From assembly GCA_034432655.1 (NCBI GenBank), contig DAOUBP010000038.1, positions 1-64,000 of the forward strand: a stretch of DNA of 64,000 nt, given 5' to 3'. Made by a program: the position numbers and the translations under genes. Positions 39,068 through 47,776 of this stretch are shown one piece after another; position 1 is the stretch's first letter, and each line of letters begins with the position of its first letter. The notes under the pieces were generated by a model. It searched no databases. It was not told where the DNA came from and was given only the letters and a program-made list of their open reading frames with translations. The stretch comes from DAOUBP01 sp034432655. Lineage in GTDB: Bacteria; Chloroflexota; Anaerolineae; CG2-30-64-16.

Positions 39068-40234
39068 TTATGCGTGGCCGGCAATGGGAAAGGTAACGTG
39101 AAAGGTGCTGCCCTGGGCCGGCGCGCTCTCAAACCACAGGCGCCCCCCCTGGAGCTCGGCCAGGGCGCGGGCGATGTAAAGGCCCAGCCCGATGCCGCCG
39201 CTCCCCGTCCGGCCCACGTTGCGCGCGCGGAAAAAGGGGTCGAAGACCTGCTTGCGATCCTCTTCGGCGATGCCGATCCCTTCATCGGTCACGGCCACCT
39301 CCAGGAAACCGTCTTCGGCGGCCTTCTTGACTTCGACAATGATGTTTGAACCGGCCGGGGAGTACTTGCTGGCGTTGCTAAGCAGGTTGCCCACCACCTG
39401 ACCGGCACGCGCCGGGTCGCAAAGCGCCAGGGGGAGGCCGGTCGGCGCACGCAGGGAGAGCTGTTGCGCCCGGGCTTCCAGTTGCGGGACCTGTTCGGCG
39501 ATCACCTCTTCCACCAGCGCGATCAGGTTGGCCGGCTTCAGGGTCACCTCCATGCGGCCGATTTCGATGCGCGTCAGGTCCAACAGGTCACGGGTGATCT
39601 GCAACAGACGATGTGCACTGTTCTCGACGATGCGCAGGTATTCGCGTTGCCGGTCGGTCAAGGGGCCCGCATCCCCGTCCAACAACATTTCGATGTAGCC
39701 GCTGATCGAAGCCAAAGGGGTGCGCAGCTCATGGGCAGCGATGGATACGAAGATGGATTTGACCTCGTCCAGCCGTTGCAACTCGGCGTTGGCGGCCTCT
39801 AACGCCATGTTCTGACGATGAAGTTCATCGCGCAACAGGCGCAACTCGTTGCGCTGCTGTGTCAGGCGTTGTTCCAGCTCCCCCACCTCGGTGACATCCT
39901 GCACCACATGGATCAGCCCGGTGATGTGGCCGGTCTCATCGGTATAGGGCAGGTCAATCATGGTGAGATACGCAGTTCTGCCCCCGGGCAAGTCGCGGTT
40001 GATGTAAGAAAGCTGGAAGCGGGGCAGCTCGCCGGTCAACAGGTCGGCCAGCACTTCCTCGTTGCCGATCAGTTCGGGCACGACCTCAGTCAACGGGCGG
40101 CCCATCCAACTTTTGAGCCAGGTTTGCAGGCCGTTGCTGGCTCCACTGACCTCGATGACATTCAGATCCCGATCGGTGATGGCATAAGAGATGCGACGAT
40201 CGTGCAGGATGGTTTGGGCGACCCGTTGCTTCAT
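39068..40234 (-). CDS. PAS-domain sensor histidine kinase
   Basis: The 388-aa soluble kinase has a PAS domain (residues about 15-115, with ITDRDLNVIEVSG), a short coiled coil, HisKA with SIAAHELRTPLASISG (phospho-His about 167), and an HATPase with VVGNLLSNASKYSPAG, VTDEGIGI and GIGLGLYIARALAE. It is the last gene of a four-gene unit after the coiled-coil, SH3 and small GTPase genes, suggesting the GTPase module feeds this kinase. The OmpR-type regulator at 42951-43676 is a plausible target (inference). Confidence 0.88.
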   Translation of the reverse strand: MKQRVAQTILHDRRISYAITDRDLNVIEVSGASNGLQTWLKSWMGRPLTEVVPELIGNEEVLADLLTGELPRFQLSYINRDLPGGRTAYLTMIDLPYTDETGHITGLIHVVQDVTEVGELEQRLTQQRNELRLLRDELHRQNMALEAANAELQRLDEVKSIFVSIAAHELRTPLASISGYIEMLLDGDAGPLTDRQREYLRIVENSAHRLLQITRDLLDLTRIEIGRMEVTLKPANLIALVEEVIAEQVPQLEARAQQLSLRAPTGLPLALCDPARAGQVVGNLLSNASKYSPAGSNIIVEVKKAAEDGFLEVAVTDEGIGIAEEDRKQVFDPFFRARNVGRTGSGGIGLGLYIARALAELQGGRLWFESAPAQGSTFHVTFPIAGHA

Positions 40235-40262
40235 GAGCGCGCTCCAGGTAAGGCGACCGTAG

Positions 40263-40778
40263 TCAAAGGATCAGGAGCTGGCCGAGATGGCGAAAGACAG
40301 CTTCTACGTTGGCTCCTGTTTTGGCGCTGGTAAGATAGTAGGGTGCGTGGAGCGCTGCTGCCCGGCCGGCGATCTCTTCGTCCGCCACCTGACGTTGCTC
40401 TCGCAGGTCTTCTTTGTTGCCGGCGATAATCAGCCGGGCGCCGGGGTTGATCCGCTGCAGTTCGGCCGCGTAGCACGGGACACTGTCCAGGCTGGCCGGC
40501 CGGGTCAAATCGCACACGATAATAGCGCCGGCTGCTCCGCGCAGATAGCTGGCCCGTATCACGTCATATTCCTCACTGCCTGCCAGGTCCCACAAGATCA
40601 GCGTGAGTTCCACCAGGTCACCGTTGCGCGGGAGGACGATCACTTTGCGACTGACCTTAACCCCGATCGTGCTGAGGTATTTGTCGTCGAACAGATTGTA
40701 GACGAAGCGACGCACCAGGCTGGTTTTGCCCACCGCGTAATCGCCCAATAAGCAGACTTTCTTGCTTAGCGAGATCAA
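40263..40778 (-). CDS. Rab/Ras-like small GTPase
   Basis: The 171-aa protein has a complete Ras-type set: P-loop GDYAVGKTS, switch I region with the conserved Thr (STIGVKVSRK), WDLAGSEEYD as the DxxG motif, NKED for guanine and TSAK at the G5 position. There is no C-terminal prenylation Cys. Bacterial Rab-like GTPases often act with a longin/Roadblock-type partner; the upstream gene may supply it. It ends 29 bases before the kinase gene. Confidence 0.9.
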   Translation of the reverse strand: MISLSKKVCLLGDYAVGKTSLVRRFVYNLFDDKYLSTIGVKVSRKVIVLPRNGDLVELTLILWDLAGSEEYDVIRASYLRGAAGAIIVCDLTRPASLDSVPCYAAELQRINPGARLIIAGNKEDLREQRQVADEEIAGRAAALHAPYYLTSAKTGANVEAVFRHLGQLLIL

Positions 40779-40815
40779 AGTTGTGCGTCCCTTCTTGTCT
40801 GGCCGGCCGCCACCG

Positions 40816-42249
40816 TCACGGTGCAGGGACGACCGGCACGCTCAGGAGGTCTCCCTCCAGGCCGACTAACATCGCCGCCACCCAGCCGATCCTGCCATCC
40901 TGCGTGCAACACACTTGCCACCAGCCGCCCGTTGCGTTGCGGCCGACAACGGTCAGGACCCGGCCGCTCTCCGCCACTTCCCACACCGGATAGTTCAGCC
41001 CTGGCCCGGCCCGGATGTTGACGCCCCGCTCCCCCACCCTGACAATGGGTGTCGGGGCCGGAGTGACGGTGGCCGTCACGGTGACCGTCGGCGTCGGGGT
41101 GGCGGTCGGCGTCGGGGTGGGCGTGGCCGTCGCTGTTGCGGTGGCCGTCGGCGTCGCAGTCGTGGTGGCCGTCGCTGTTGCGGTGGCCGTCGGCCCTGGG
41201 GTCGCAGTGACAACAACCAGGATAGTGGTCACCGGCCGGTTCAGCGCGTTGCGCAGCGCCAATGTCCCGCCGATGCACGCGGCCAACAGGCACAGGACCA
41301 ACAGGCCACCGAGTGCCGCCACAATGCGCCGCTGGCCGGGGCTCAACCCCTTGTCCGGCGCGCTGGCCCGGTCCGGAGAGAGTGCCAGCAAAGCAGATAG
41401 ATCGCGCTGCGCGTCTGCGAAACGGGTCGCGTCGCCGTCGAAGCGCACCAGCGCGGTGTGATAGCCATTTTCGATGGCGATGATGCGCTCGCGCATGGCC
41501 GCCCGGAAGCCCGGCGGCTCGATCCCATCCACCACGACCGCGAGATAGGCATGTCGGGTCGCTTCGATCAGGATGCGCCGGGTGCCGTACTGGATCTCGT
41601 CCAGCTGGCCCTCCTTGCCCCGACCGAAAGCGTCCTGGGCAAAATCGCGGATCGCGGTCAGCATGCCGCTGATCAGATCGGCCTGATCGGCAATTTCTGG
41701 TTCGTTGGAAAGGTGCAACAGCAGCAGGCCGGTCTCACGGTGGATCAGGAACAGCTCCGCCACCCGGAACGGCAGCGCCTCGCGCAGGGCCAATGCCTCA
41801 TCCGGGATGCCGGCCAGCCGGCCCCGCAGCCGCCGCCAGACCGACTTCAGGTCCAGGGAGGTGCGCATCCGGGTGTCAATGGCCCGGGCCAGGTCGCGGA
41901 TCGCCTCGGCGACCGCGCGGCCGATGAGCTGGCCGATGATCGGGTAGAGCGCCTCGATCATCTCATCGCGGCCTTCCTGGATTTTGTGCCGGATGATGTC
42001 ACCCATCAAGGGCGAAATGGCGGCCACCAGGCGCTGTGGGTCACCGGTGCGATGCTCCAGCTCGGTCACCCGCGCGGCGAGCTGGTCGGCGCGCGCGCGG
42101 TCCGGCGCCGCGAGAATGCGGCGTAACTCCTCCAGGGCCGGGTCAACTCCCTGGGCGTTCGCCACGGCCTCGCCCTGGCCAGGCAACAGCCCAGGCCCCA
42201 TCGGCGCCCGCGATTCGGCGCAGTCCGCCGAGGCCGGTTGATCGTCCAT
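40816..42249 (-). CDS. Membrane protein with sensor-like N-terminal domain and extracellular SH3 domain
   Basis: 477 aa in four parts. Residues 30-150 are helical and acidic. Residues about 160-290 (FLIHRETGLLLLHLSN, LISGMLTAIRDFAQDAF) look longin/Roadblock-like and resemble the N-terminal part of OmpA-linked proteins found beside bacterial small GTPases. A single membrane helix follows at about 312-335 (GGLLVLCLLAACIGGTLAL), then a Thr/Ala/Pro linker of period about six. The C-terminal SH3b domain has NIRAGPGLNYPVWEV and GWVAAML. It would couple an outside wall-binding domain to the cytoplasmic GTPase encoded next. Confidence 0.78.
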   Translation of the reverse strand: MDDQPASADCAESRAPMGPGLLPGQGEAVANAQGVDPALEELRRILAAPDRARADQLAARVTELEHRTGDPQRLVAAISPLMGDIIRHKIQEGRDEMIEALYPIIGQLIGRAVAEAIRDLARAIDTRMRTSLDLKSVWRRLRGRLAGIPDEALALREALPFRVAELFLIHRETGLLLLHLSNEPEIADQADLISGMLTAIRDFAQDAFGRGKEGQLDEIQYGTRRILIEATRHAYLAVVVDGIEPPGFRAAMRERIIAIENGYHTALVRFDGDATRFADAQRDLSALLALSPDRASAPDKGLSPGQRRIVAALGGLLVLCLLAACIGGTLALRNALNRPVTTILVVVTATPGPTATATATATTTATPTATATATATPTPTPTATPTPTVTVTATVTPAPTPIVRVGERGVNIRAGPGLNYPVWEVAESGRVLTVVGRNATGGWWQVCCTQDGRIGWVAAMLVGLEGDLLSVPVVPAP

Positions 42250-42257
42250 AGCTGTGA

Positions 42258-42881
42258 TCAGCCGGGCTGGTCCAGGCCCTGCAGCAGGTCCGCCAGGGAG
42301 CCGCCGGCCTTCACATGGTTGCCCAGCTCAATGAACAGGTCGCCCAGCATGGTCCGATCGGCCTTTTCGTCGGTGAGCCGTTGGGCGATCATCCGCAGTT
42401 CGTCGCGCAGCTCAGCGTCCGCTTTGCGCAGTTCCAGGCGCAGGTTTTGCAGCGCGGTCTCGTGGGCGGCTGCCTGGTCCGTCAGCCCGGTGTCCAGACG
42501 GCCGATCTCGGCCTTCAGCGCTGCCTGCAGCTCGCTGTCCGCCTGTTGCAACTCCTGGCGCAGGTTCTTCATGCCGGTGGTGTGGGCGGCATCCTGCTCG
42601 GCCAGTTGGGCGGTCAGCCGGCCGGTTTCTGCTTTCAGAGCGGTTTTCAATTCATCATCGGCCTGGCGCAGCTCCTGGCGCAGGGCTTGCAGATTGCGGC
42701 TTTGGGCAGCGTCCCGAGCGGTGAGCTGTTCGCTCAGGCGGTCCAGTTCTTGTTGGAGCCGGCCGATGTCGCGCATGACCGCCTCAAAGCGTTGCTCGTA
42801 ATCGCGCATCTTCGGGCCAAAGATGATGTCGCGAATCCGCTCGACCGATTCCGTGCCTGTGATTTGCTCTTTGTCCGCCAT
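42258..42881 (-). CDS. Coiled-coil protein, 207 aa
   Basis: The N-terminal 25 residues (GTESVERIRDIIFGPKMRDYEQRF) are followed by coiled coil to about residue 170. The coil contains three degenerate repeats of about 36 residues with LRQELRQAD-type cores and AAHxTxLQNL spacers. It ends with FIELGNHVKAGGSLADLLQGL. It is the first gene of the SH3/GTPase/kinase operon, 8 bases ahead of the SH3 gene. Function unknown; possibly a scaffold or an effector of the GTPase. Confidence 0.75.
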   Translation of the reverse strand: MADKEQITGTESVERIRDIIFGPKMRDYEQRFEAVMRDIGRLQQELDRLSEQLTARDAAQSRNLQALRQELRQADDELKTALKAETGRLTAQLAEQDAAHTTGMKNLRQELQQADSELQAALKAEIGRLDTGLTDQAAAHETALQNLRLELRKADAELRDELRMIAQRLTDEKADRTMLGDLFIELGNHVKAGGSLADLLQGLDQPG

Positions 42882-42950
42882 TCAACCCTCCTGAAGGATA
42901 GCGCTAAAGGATTACAGTGATGATTACAAGACAAAAAGGCCAGGGCGCGA

Positions 42951-43676
42951 TCAGCGCCTGGCCGGGAAGCTATAGCCCAGCCCGCGTTCAGTGAGGATAT
43001 AAACCGGCTGGGCGGGGATCGGCTCGATCTTCTGGCGCAGCCGGTGCACGTGGACGCGCAGGGTGTCCTCGAACACCTCTTCCATCGGCCACAGCCGACG
43101 AAGCAAGAAGTCGGTGGTGACGGTGCGTCCGGCGTTGCGCATCAACAGATAGAGCAGCTTGGTCTCGGTGGGGGTGAGCGACACCGGCTGGCCTGCGACG
43201 AACACCCGTTGGTGGGGGAAGTCCACCGTCAGGCGGTCGTCCACTTTGATCAGCACATCCAGGGTGTAGGCGAAGTCTCCGATGCGCCGGAGCACACGCT
43301 GCACGCGGGCCACCAGCTCGCGCGGGCTGAACGGCTTGACCACATAGTCCTCGGCATAGCGGTTGATGCCCTGGATGATCGTCTCTTCTTCATCCACCGC
43401 GCTCAGCATGATGATGGGCAGGTCGCTGAACTGCTGGACCGCCTGGCAGAACTCGAAACCGGACATCCCGGGCAGGTTGATGTCCACGATGGCCAGGTGG
43501 GGCATGCCGCGACGCTGGATGATATCCAGCGCCTGGGGGCCGCTGCCGGCGGTGAACACCTCGTAGCCGGCGTTTTCCAGCTTGTCTTTCACCAGGCGCT
43601 GGATGGCGGGGTCATCGTCAACCACCAGGATGCGTTGCGCTGCCGGCGCAGTGCCGGGCAGAGGGGCATCGGACAT
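42951..43676 (-). CDS. OmpR-family response regulator
   Basis: 241 aa. The REC domain (residues 15-125) has VVDDDPAIQRLVKDKL, phospho-acceptor Asp in LAIVDINLPGMSG and the KPFSPREL lysine. The C-terminal winged helix has VSLTPTETKLLYLLMRNAGRTVT and LRVHVHRLRQKIEP. It lies between superoxide dismutase (3-base gap) and the GTPase operon. Confidence 0.92.
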   Translation of the reverse strand: MSDAPLPGTAPAAQRILVVDDDPAIQRLVKDKLENAGYEVFTAGSGPQALDIIQRRGMPHLAIVDINLPGMSGFEFCQAVQQFSDLPIIMLSAVDEEETIIQGINRYAEDYVVKPFSPRELVARVQRVLRRIGDFAYTLDVLIKVDDRLTVDFPHQRVFVAGQPVSLTPTETKLLYLLMRNAGRTVTTDFLLRRLWPMEEVFEDTLRVHVHRLRQKIEPIPAQPVYILTERGLGYSFPARR

Positions 43677-43679
43677 GGC

Positions 43680-44282
43680 TTATCCTGCTTTTGCCAGATT
43701 GGCGGCCACGAAATCCCAGTTGACCAGGTGATCCAGAAACGCCTGGACGAAATCGGGCCGTCGGTTCTGGTAATCCAGATAATAAGCGTGCTCCCACACA
43801 TCCACGGTGAGCAAGGCGACTTTGCCCTGGGTCATGGGGGTCTCGGCGTTGGGCGTGCTCATGATGCTGAGCCGGTCGCCGTCCAGCACCAGCCAGCCCC
43901 AGCCGCTGCCGAAGCGCCCCACCGCAGCGGCCTTAAACTGCTCGGCGAACTTCTCGTAGCTCCCGAAAGCGGCTTCAATCCTGGCCGCCAGTTCGCCCGT
44001 GGGCCGGCCACCGCCGCCCGGCTTCATGCAGTGCCAGAAGAAGGTGTGGTTCCACACCTGGGCCGCGTTGTTGAAGAAGCCGGCTTTTGTCGGATCGCCG
44101 GCCGTGGCCAGGATGATTTCCTCCAGGGTCGCATGTTCGTAGGGGCTGCCGGGCAGCAGCTTATTCAGGTTGTCCACGTAGGCCTTGTGATGCTTGCCGT
44201 GATGAAAGCTGAAGGTGCGGGCCGTGTAGTACGGCTCCAACGCGTCGTCGGAATACGGCAGAGGGGGTAGCTCGAAAGCCAT
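43680..44282 (-). CDS. Superoxide dismutase, Fe/Mn type
   Basis: The 200-aa protein has all metal ligands: the HHGKHHKAYVDNLN helix, NHTFFWHCMKP, and DVWEHAYYLDYQNRRPDF. GSGWGWLVLD is the subunit-interface segment. ATG 44282 with AAGGAG upstream; an open extension to 44348 is not needed. Fe versus Mn cannot be read reliably. Confidence 0.93.
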   Translation of the reverse strand: MAFELPPLPYSDDALEPYYTARTFSFHHGKHHKAYVDNLNKLLPGSPYEHATLEEIILATAGDPTKAGFFNNAAQVWNHTFFWHCMKPGGGGRPTGELAARIEAAFGSYEKFAEQFKAAAVGRFGSGWGWLVLDGDRLSIMSTPNAETPMTQGKVALLTVDVWEHAYYLDYQNRRPDFVQAFLDHLVNWDFVAANLAKAG

Positions 44283-44486
44283 GGCAGTCTGCTCCTTTCT
44301 TCTTATAGAAGTGAGATATCGAACGGTGCCGCAGCGCACGTCGGTCAAAACCTGTGAGCTATTCTACACTTTTGCGTTTCACGAAGCAAATGTGATGTCC
44401 AGCTTGTCGTGTCCGGCAGACTGCGAGATCATGCCCGGCTCGGAGAAGCGGTAGCGGCTTCTCGGGCGAACTTCCCTGCCAGCGGC

Positions 44487-44515
44487 TTGTCGAACGGCAG
44501 CGCTCACGCTATAAT
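44487..44515 (+). promoter_or_regulatory. Promoter of the comM-type gene
   Basis: TTGTCG (44487-44492), a 17-base spacer and a perfect TATAAT (44510-44515), about 70 bases before the start codon. Confidence 0.7.
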
Positions 44516-44586
44516 TCGTACAGCCTCGTGTGGGGTAGCTGATCCGATCGCAACCTTCCCCATATGACCGAGTGGGAGGTAATCTC

Positions 44587-46107
44587 ATGCTTGCCAAAGT
44601 CTACAGCTGTGCCCTGGTCGGCCTGGAAGGCGCGCTGGTGGAGGTGGAAGCAGATCTGAACACCCGCTCTCTGCCCTCGGTGACCCTGGTCGGCCTGCCT
44701 GACACAGCCGTGAAGGAATCCACCGAGCGGGTGCGCGCTGCGATCTTCAACTCGGGCCTGACCTATCCCCGCGGCCGGCTGACCATCAACCTGGCGCCGG
44801 CCGACCTGCGCAAAGAGGGGCCGGCTTACGACCTGCCCATCGCCGTGGCGCTGCTGATTGTGGCCGAGCAGATCCCGGCCGACCTGGAGGGGGTCGTTTT
44901 CCTGGGCGAGCTTTCGCTGGACGGCTCGGTGCGGCATGTGGAAGGGGTCTTGCCCATGACCCATGCAGTGAAGGAGCTGGGCTACAAGGCCATCTTCGTG
45001 CCTCAGGTTGACGCGCCCGAGGCTGCGCTGGTGGAAGGGATTGATGTTTACCCCGTCGAGTCGCTGGGCCGGCTGGCTGCGCACTTCAGAGATTATCATC
45101 CCATCGAGCCGTATCGCACCGACCTGCGCCTGGACGATGAGCCGCCCCCTTATGCCGCCGACTTTCAGGACATCAAGGGCCAGGAGCACGTCAAGCGGGC
45201 GTTAGAGGTGGCGGCCGCCGGCGGGCACAACGTCCTGATGTCCGGTCCGCCCGGCTCCGGCAAGACGCTGCTGGCCCGCTCCCTGCCCTCGATCCTGCCG
45301 CGCATGACCCCGTCCGAGGCGTTGGATGTGACCCGCATCTACTCGGTGGCCGGCATGCTGCCCTCGGACATGCCGTTGATCCGCCACCGGCCCTTCCGCG
45401 CGCCGCACCACACCATCTCGCACGCCGGCCTGGTAGGGGGTGGCCAGTGGCCGCGGCCAGGGGAGATCAGCCTGGCGCATCGCGGCGTGCTGTTCCTGGA
45501 CGAGCTGCCGGAGTTCGGACAACACGGCCTGGAGGTACTGCGGCAGCCGCTGGAAGATAAGGTGGTCACCATCAGTCGGGCGCAAGGCAGCCTGACCTTC
45601 CCGGCCAATTTTATGCTGGTGGGTGCGATGAACCCATGTCCCTGCGGCTACTACGGCGACCCGGAGCACCAATGCACGTGCAGCCCCATGCTCATCAGCC
45701 GCTACCAGAAGCGCCTCTCCGGCCCGCTGCTGGACCGCATTGACATCCACGTGGAGGTCCCGCGCGTCCCATTCCAGAAGCTGAGCGATGATCGCCGCGG
45801 TGAGCCCTCGGTGGCGGTACGGGCGCGGGTGGAAGCGGCGCGGGCGCGGCAGGCGGCGCGTTTTGCCGGCACCCCGCTGACCACCAACGCGGACATGGGG
45901 CCGACGCATATCCGGGAATTCTGTCAGGTAGATGAGACGGGGCGCCAGCTTCTAGCCGCGGCCATGCGGCAGTTGAACCTGAGCGCGCGGGCTTATCACC
46001 GGGTGCTGAAGCTGGCGCGCACCATCGCCGACCTGGCCGGAAGCGAGCGCATCCAGCCGGCACATATCGCGGAGGCGATCCAGTATCGGCCGCGACGGAT
46101 GGAGTGA
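44587..46107 (+). CDS. YifB/ComM family Mg-chelatase-like AAA+ ATPase
   Basis: A 506-aa hexameric-type helicase linked to branch migration during natural transformation. The N-terminal Lon-like domain (LVGLPDTAVKESTERVRAA) is followed by AAA+ with GPPGSGKTLLARSLPSILP (Walker A), a FLDELPEFG Walker B and the MNPCPCGYYGD...C zinc-like insert. The C-terminal helical domain has LSARAYHRVLKLARTIADL. Start ATG 44587 has GGGAGG upstream rather than the GTG at 44572. Confidence 0.93.
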   Translation: MLAKVYSCALVGLEGALVEVEADLNTRSLPSVTLVGLPDTAVKESTERVRAAIFNSGLTYPRGRLTINLAPADLRKEGPAYDLPIAVALLIVAEQIPADLEGVVFLGELSLDGSVRHVEGVLPMTHAVKELGYKAIFVPQVDAPEAALVEGIDVYPVESLGRLAAHFRDYHPIEPYRTDLRLDDEPPPYAADFQDIKGQEHVKRALEVAAAGGHNVLMSGPPGSGKTLLARSLPSILPRMTPSEALDVTRIYSVAGMLPSDMPLIRHRPFRAPHHTISHAGLVGGGQWPRPGEISLAHRGVLFLDELPEFGQHGLEVLRQPLEDKVVTISRAQGSLTFPANFMLVGAMNPCPCGYYGDPEHQCTCSPMLISRYQKRLSGPLLDRIDIHVEVPRVPFQKLSDDRRGEPSVAVRARVEAARARQAARFAGTPLTTNADMGPTHIREFCQVDETGRQLLAAAMRQLNLSARAYHRVLKLARTIADLAGSERIQPAHIAEAIQYRPRRME

Positions 46108-46326
46108 GTGCCCGTTGAAAATCGCTGGCATGGTGAAGCTGAGTGACCATGCAATCGCGCCCGCTTGACCCCCGGTTGTGGTCTGTGTAAAACGGCTATC
46201 AAGATGGCTATTTGGAGGCTGTGATGATACCCAGATACTCTGCAAATTTGACCTGGCGAAAGAGGGAATCGAACCATCGGTCTTCGAGGGCTTGCGAGAC
46301 CGATCTCCGGGCCGGGAGATGAGCTG

Positions 46327-46605
46327 GTGACTCTCCGCTTTCTCCTTGACACCAATGTCATCTCCGAACCACTGCGCCCTGTCCCTAACCAGGCGGTGCT
46401 GGAACGCCTGCGTGAGCACCAGGCAGAGATCGCCATTGCAGCCGTTGTCTGGCATGAGTTATGGTATGGCTGCTATCGGCTGCCCGAATCGAACAAGCGC
46501 ACCGTGATCGAGGCCTATCTCAAAGAGGTGGTCGCGCGTGCGATCCCGATCCTGTCGTATGATCCGCGGGCAGCATTATGGCACACAGTGCGCAGCCTCC
46601 CCTAA
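46327..46605 (+). pseudogene. Truncated PIN-domain toxin (VapC-like)
   Basis: GTG 46327 gives 92 aa starting RFLLDTNVISEPLRP (first catalytic Asp) and including VVWHELWYG (Glu). The usual family has about 130 residues with two further Asp near the C-terminus. Here the homology stops after YDPRAALWH and a TAA ends the frame, so the second half of the active site is gone. The start overlaps a short upstream frame ending EMSW-TGA (GTGA overlap), probably the tail of a decayed antitoxin. Confidence 0.7.
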
Positions 46606-46696
46606 GGGGATCGCGGCGGCGATCCACCTTCGGCCGGCCGCGACGGATGGCGTCATGTATGGTATGATATTTACAGCAATACTTCGCAGAGGCGGC

Positions 46697-46786
46697 ATGG
46701 CGGTTCGTGATGCTGATACCGAGTGGTTGCGCGTGCAGGCTTACCGGCGCATCGGCGCCAGCCGGGCGCGTTCTTCTACCGGCTAG
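46697..46786 (+). pseudogene. Short N-terminal gene fragment
   Basis: ATG 46697 to TAG 46786, 29 aa: AVRDADTEWLRVQAYRRIGAS. It looks like the beginning of a small protein found beside PIN or nucleotidyltransferase genes, cut short and overlapping the end of the gene on the other strand. A TATGATA box at about 46663 could drive it. Weak evidence. Confidence 0.3.
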
Positions 46787-47613
46787 AACTCCTTCTCGCT
46801 GATGAACGCGCCGTGCCAGGTGTGATACCACACCTGCCCGGTGTAGGCGTTGACGCTGAGCATGCCGGCCGGCTTACCGTTCTGCAGGAAGTCCATGGTG
46901 TAGTAGCCGGGAAACTGCATCTCGTCGTCGGCCAGGGTGGCGCCGGGGAGGTTGGCGTCGAGCCACCCCTGTCCCGCGGCCCGCGCCTGCGCCACGGTGA
47001 TGGCCGTGGGGCCGGCCGGACGATTCCACCAGCCCATCATGCCGCCGAAGCCGGCCATATGGCCGTACTTCGTGTTCCACATCATGTTGGGGCCGGGCTC
47101 GGGGATCACGGAGCCGGTGTAGCGGTTGACCAGCAGCTCGAAGGCGCCCATGCCCGTGCTCTGCTCCTTGACCATGGCGTAGAAGTTGTTCTCGAACTCC
47201 ATCACCTCGGCCAGGGTCAGGTCGCCGTTGCCATAGCGCTTCAGGTATTCCTGCACGGCTGCCGCGGCCTGATCGAGGGTGATCGGCTGGCCGCTTGCCT
47301 GGCCCGGCGCGGCGCCGAGCATCGGGCAGCCGGCCGACCAGGGGTCGGTGATGGGGTTGCCGAATCCCATCATGCCGCCGGGGCCATAGCTGCCCATCAT
47401 GCTGCCGGGGCCATAGTTGCCCATCATGCCAGGGCCATAGTTGCCCATCATGCCGGGGCCATAGTTGCCCATCATGCCGGGGCCATAGCCCTGGCGGCCC
47501 CAGCCGCCCCACGCGCCGCCCGGCCCTTGGGCGAAGGCAGTCGCCGCGAAGACAGCCATCAGCAACAGGACGGCCAATCCCAGGCCGACCACGAGTCTGG
47601 TACGCTTGTTCAT
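46783..47613 (-). CDS. Secreted PepSY-like protein with Gly-Met-rich repeats
   Basis: Start ATG 47613 with GGAGAAG upstream; 276 aa. Residues 1-28 form a signal peptide (GLGLAVLLLMAVFAATAFAQ). Residues 30-75 hold five GPGMMGNY-type repeats, potential Met-rich metal-binding ligands. Two PepSY-like segments follow (ITLDQAAAAVQEYLKRYG... and ITVAQARAAGQGWLDANLPG..., each ending with an NRYTG/NAYTG strand). No known enzymatic motif. Metal, possibly copper, binding is an inference from Met/His content. Confidence 0.7.
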   Translation of the reverse strand: MNKRTRLVVGLGLAVLLLMAVFAATAFAQGPGGAWGGWGRQGYGPGMMGNYGPGMMGNYGPGMMGNYGPGSMMGSYGPGGMMGFGNPITDPWSAGCPMLGAAPGQASGQPITLDQAAAAVQEYLKRYGNGDLTLAEVMEFENNFYAMVKEQSTGMGAFELLVNRYTGSVIPEPGPNMMWNTKYGHMAGFGGMMGWWNRPAGPTAITVAQARAAGQGWLDANLPGATLADDEMQFPGYYTMDFLQNGKPAGMLSVNAYTGQVWYHTWHGAFISEKEF

Positions 47614-47776
47614 CTTTGCTTCTCCTGCTGTGAGATGGAAGACGCGGGGGCGATCGCTGTCGCCCTCCACGCGCTTCAGGAGCCAGTATAGAGCGGTTCC
47701 GGGCTGTCGGTAAGCGCCGATTGTCGCATTGTCCCCGCGCCGTTTGGCCTATGCGGGGAGCAGGGGCAAGCAGGGG

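Noticed and set aside
41015..41461. Val/Gly-rich frame opposite the SH3-protein linker
   Set aside because: It mirrors the Thr/Ala/Pro repeat of the real gene.
46221..46323. Possible complete antitoxin upstream of the PIN fragment
   Set aside because: The frame ending EMSW has no start codon with RBS, and the alternative GTG frame has no antitoxin-like sequence.
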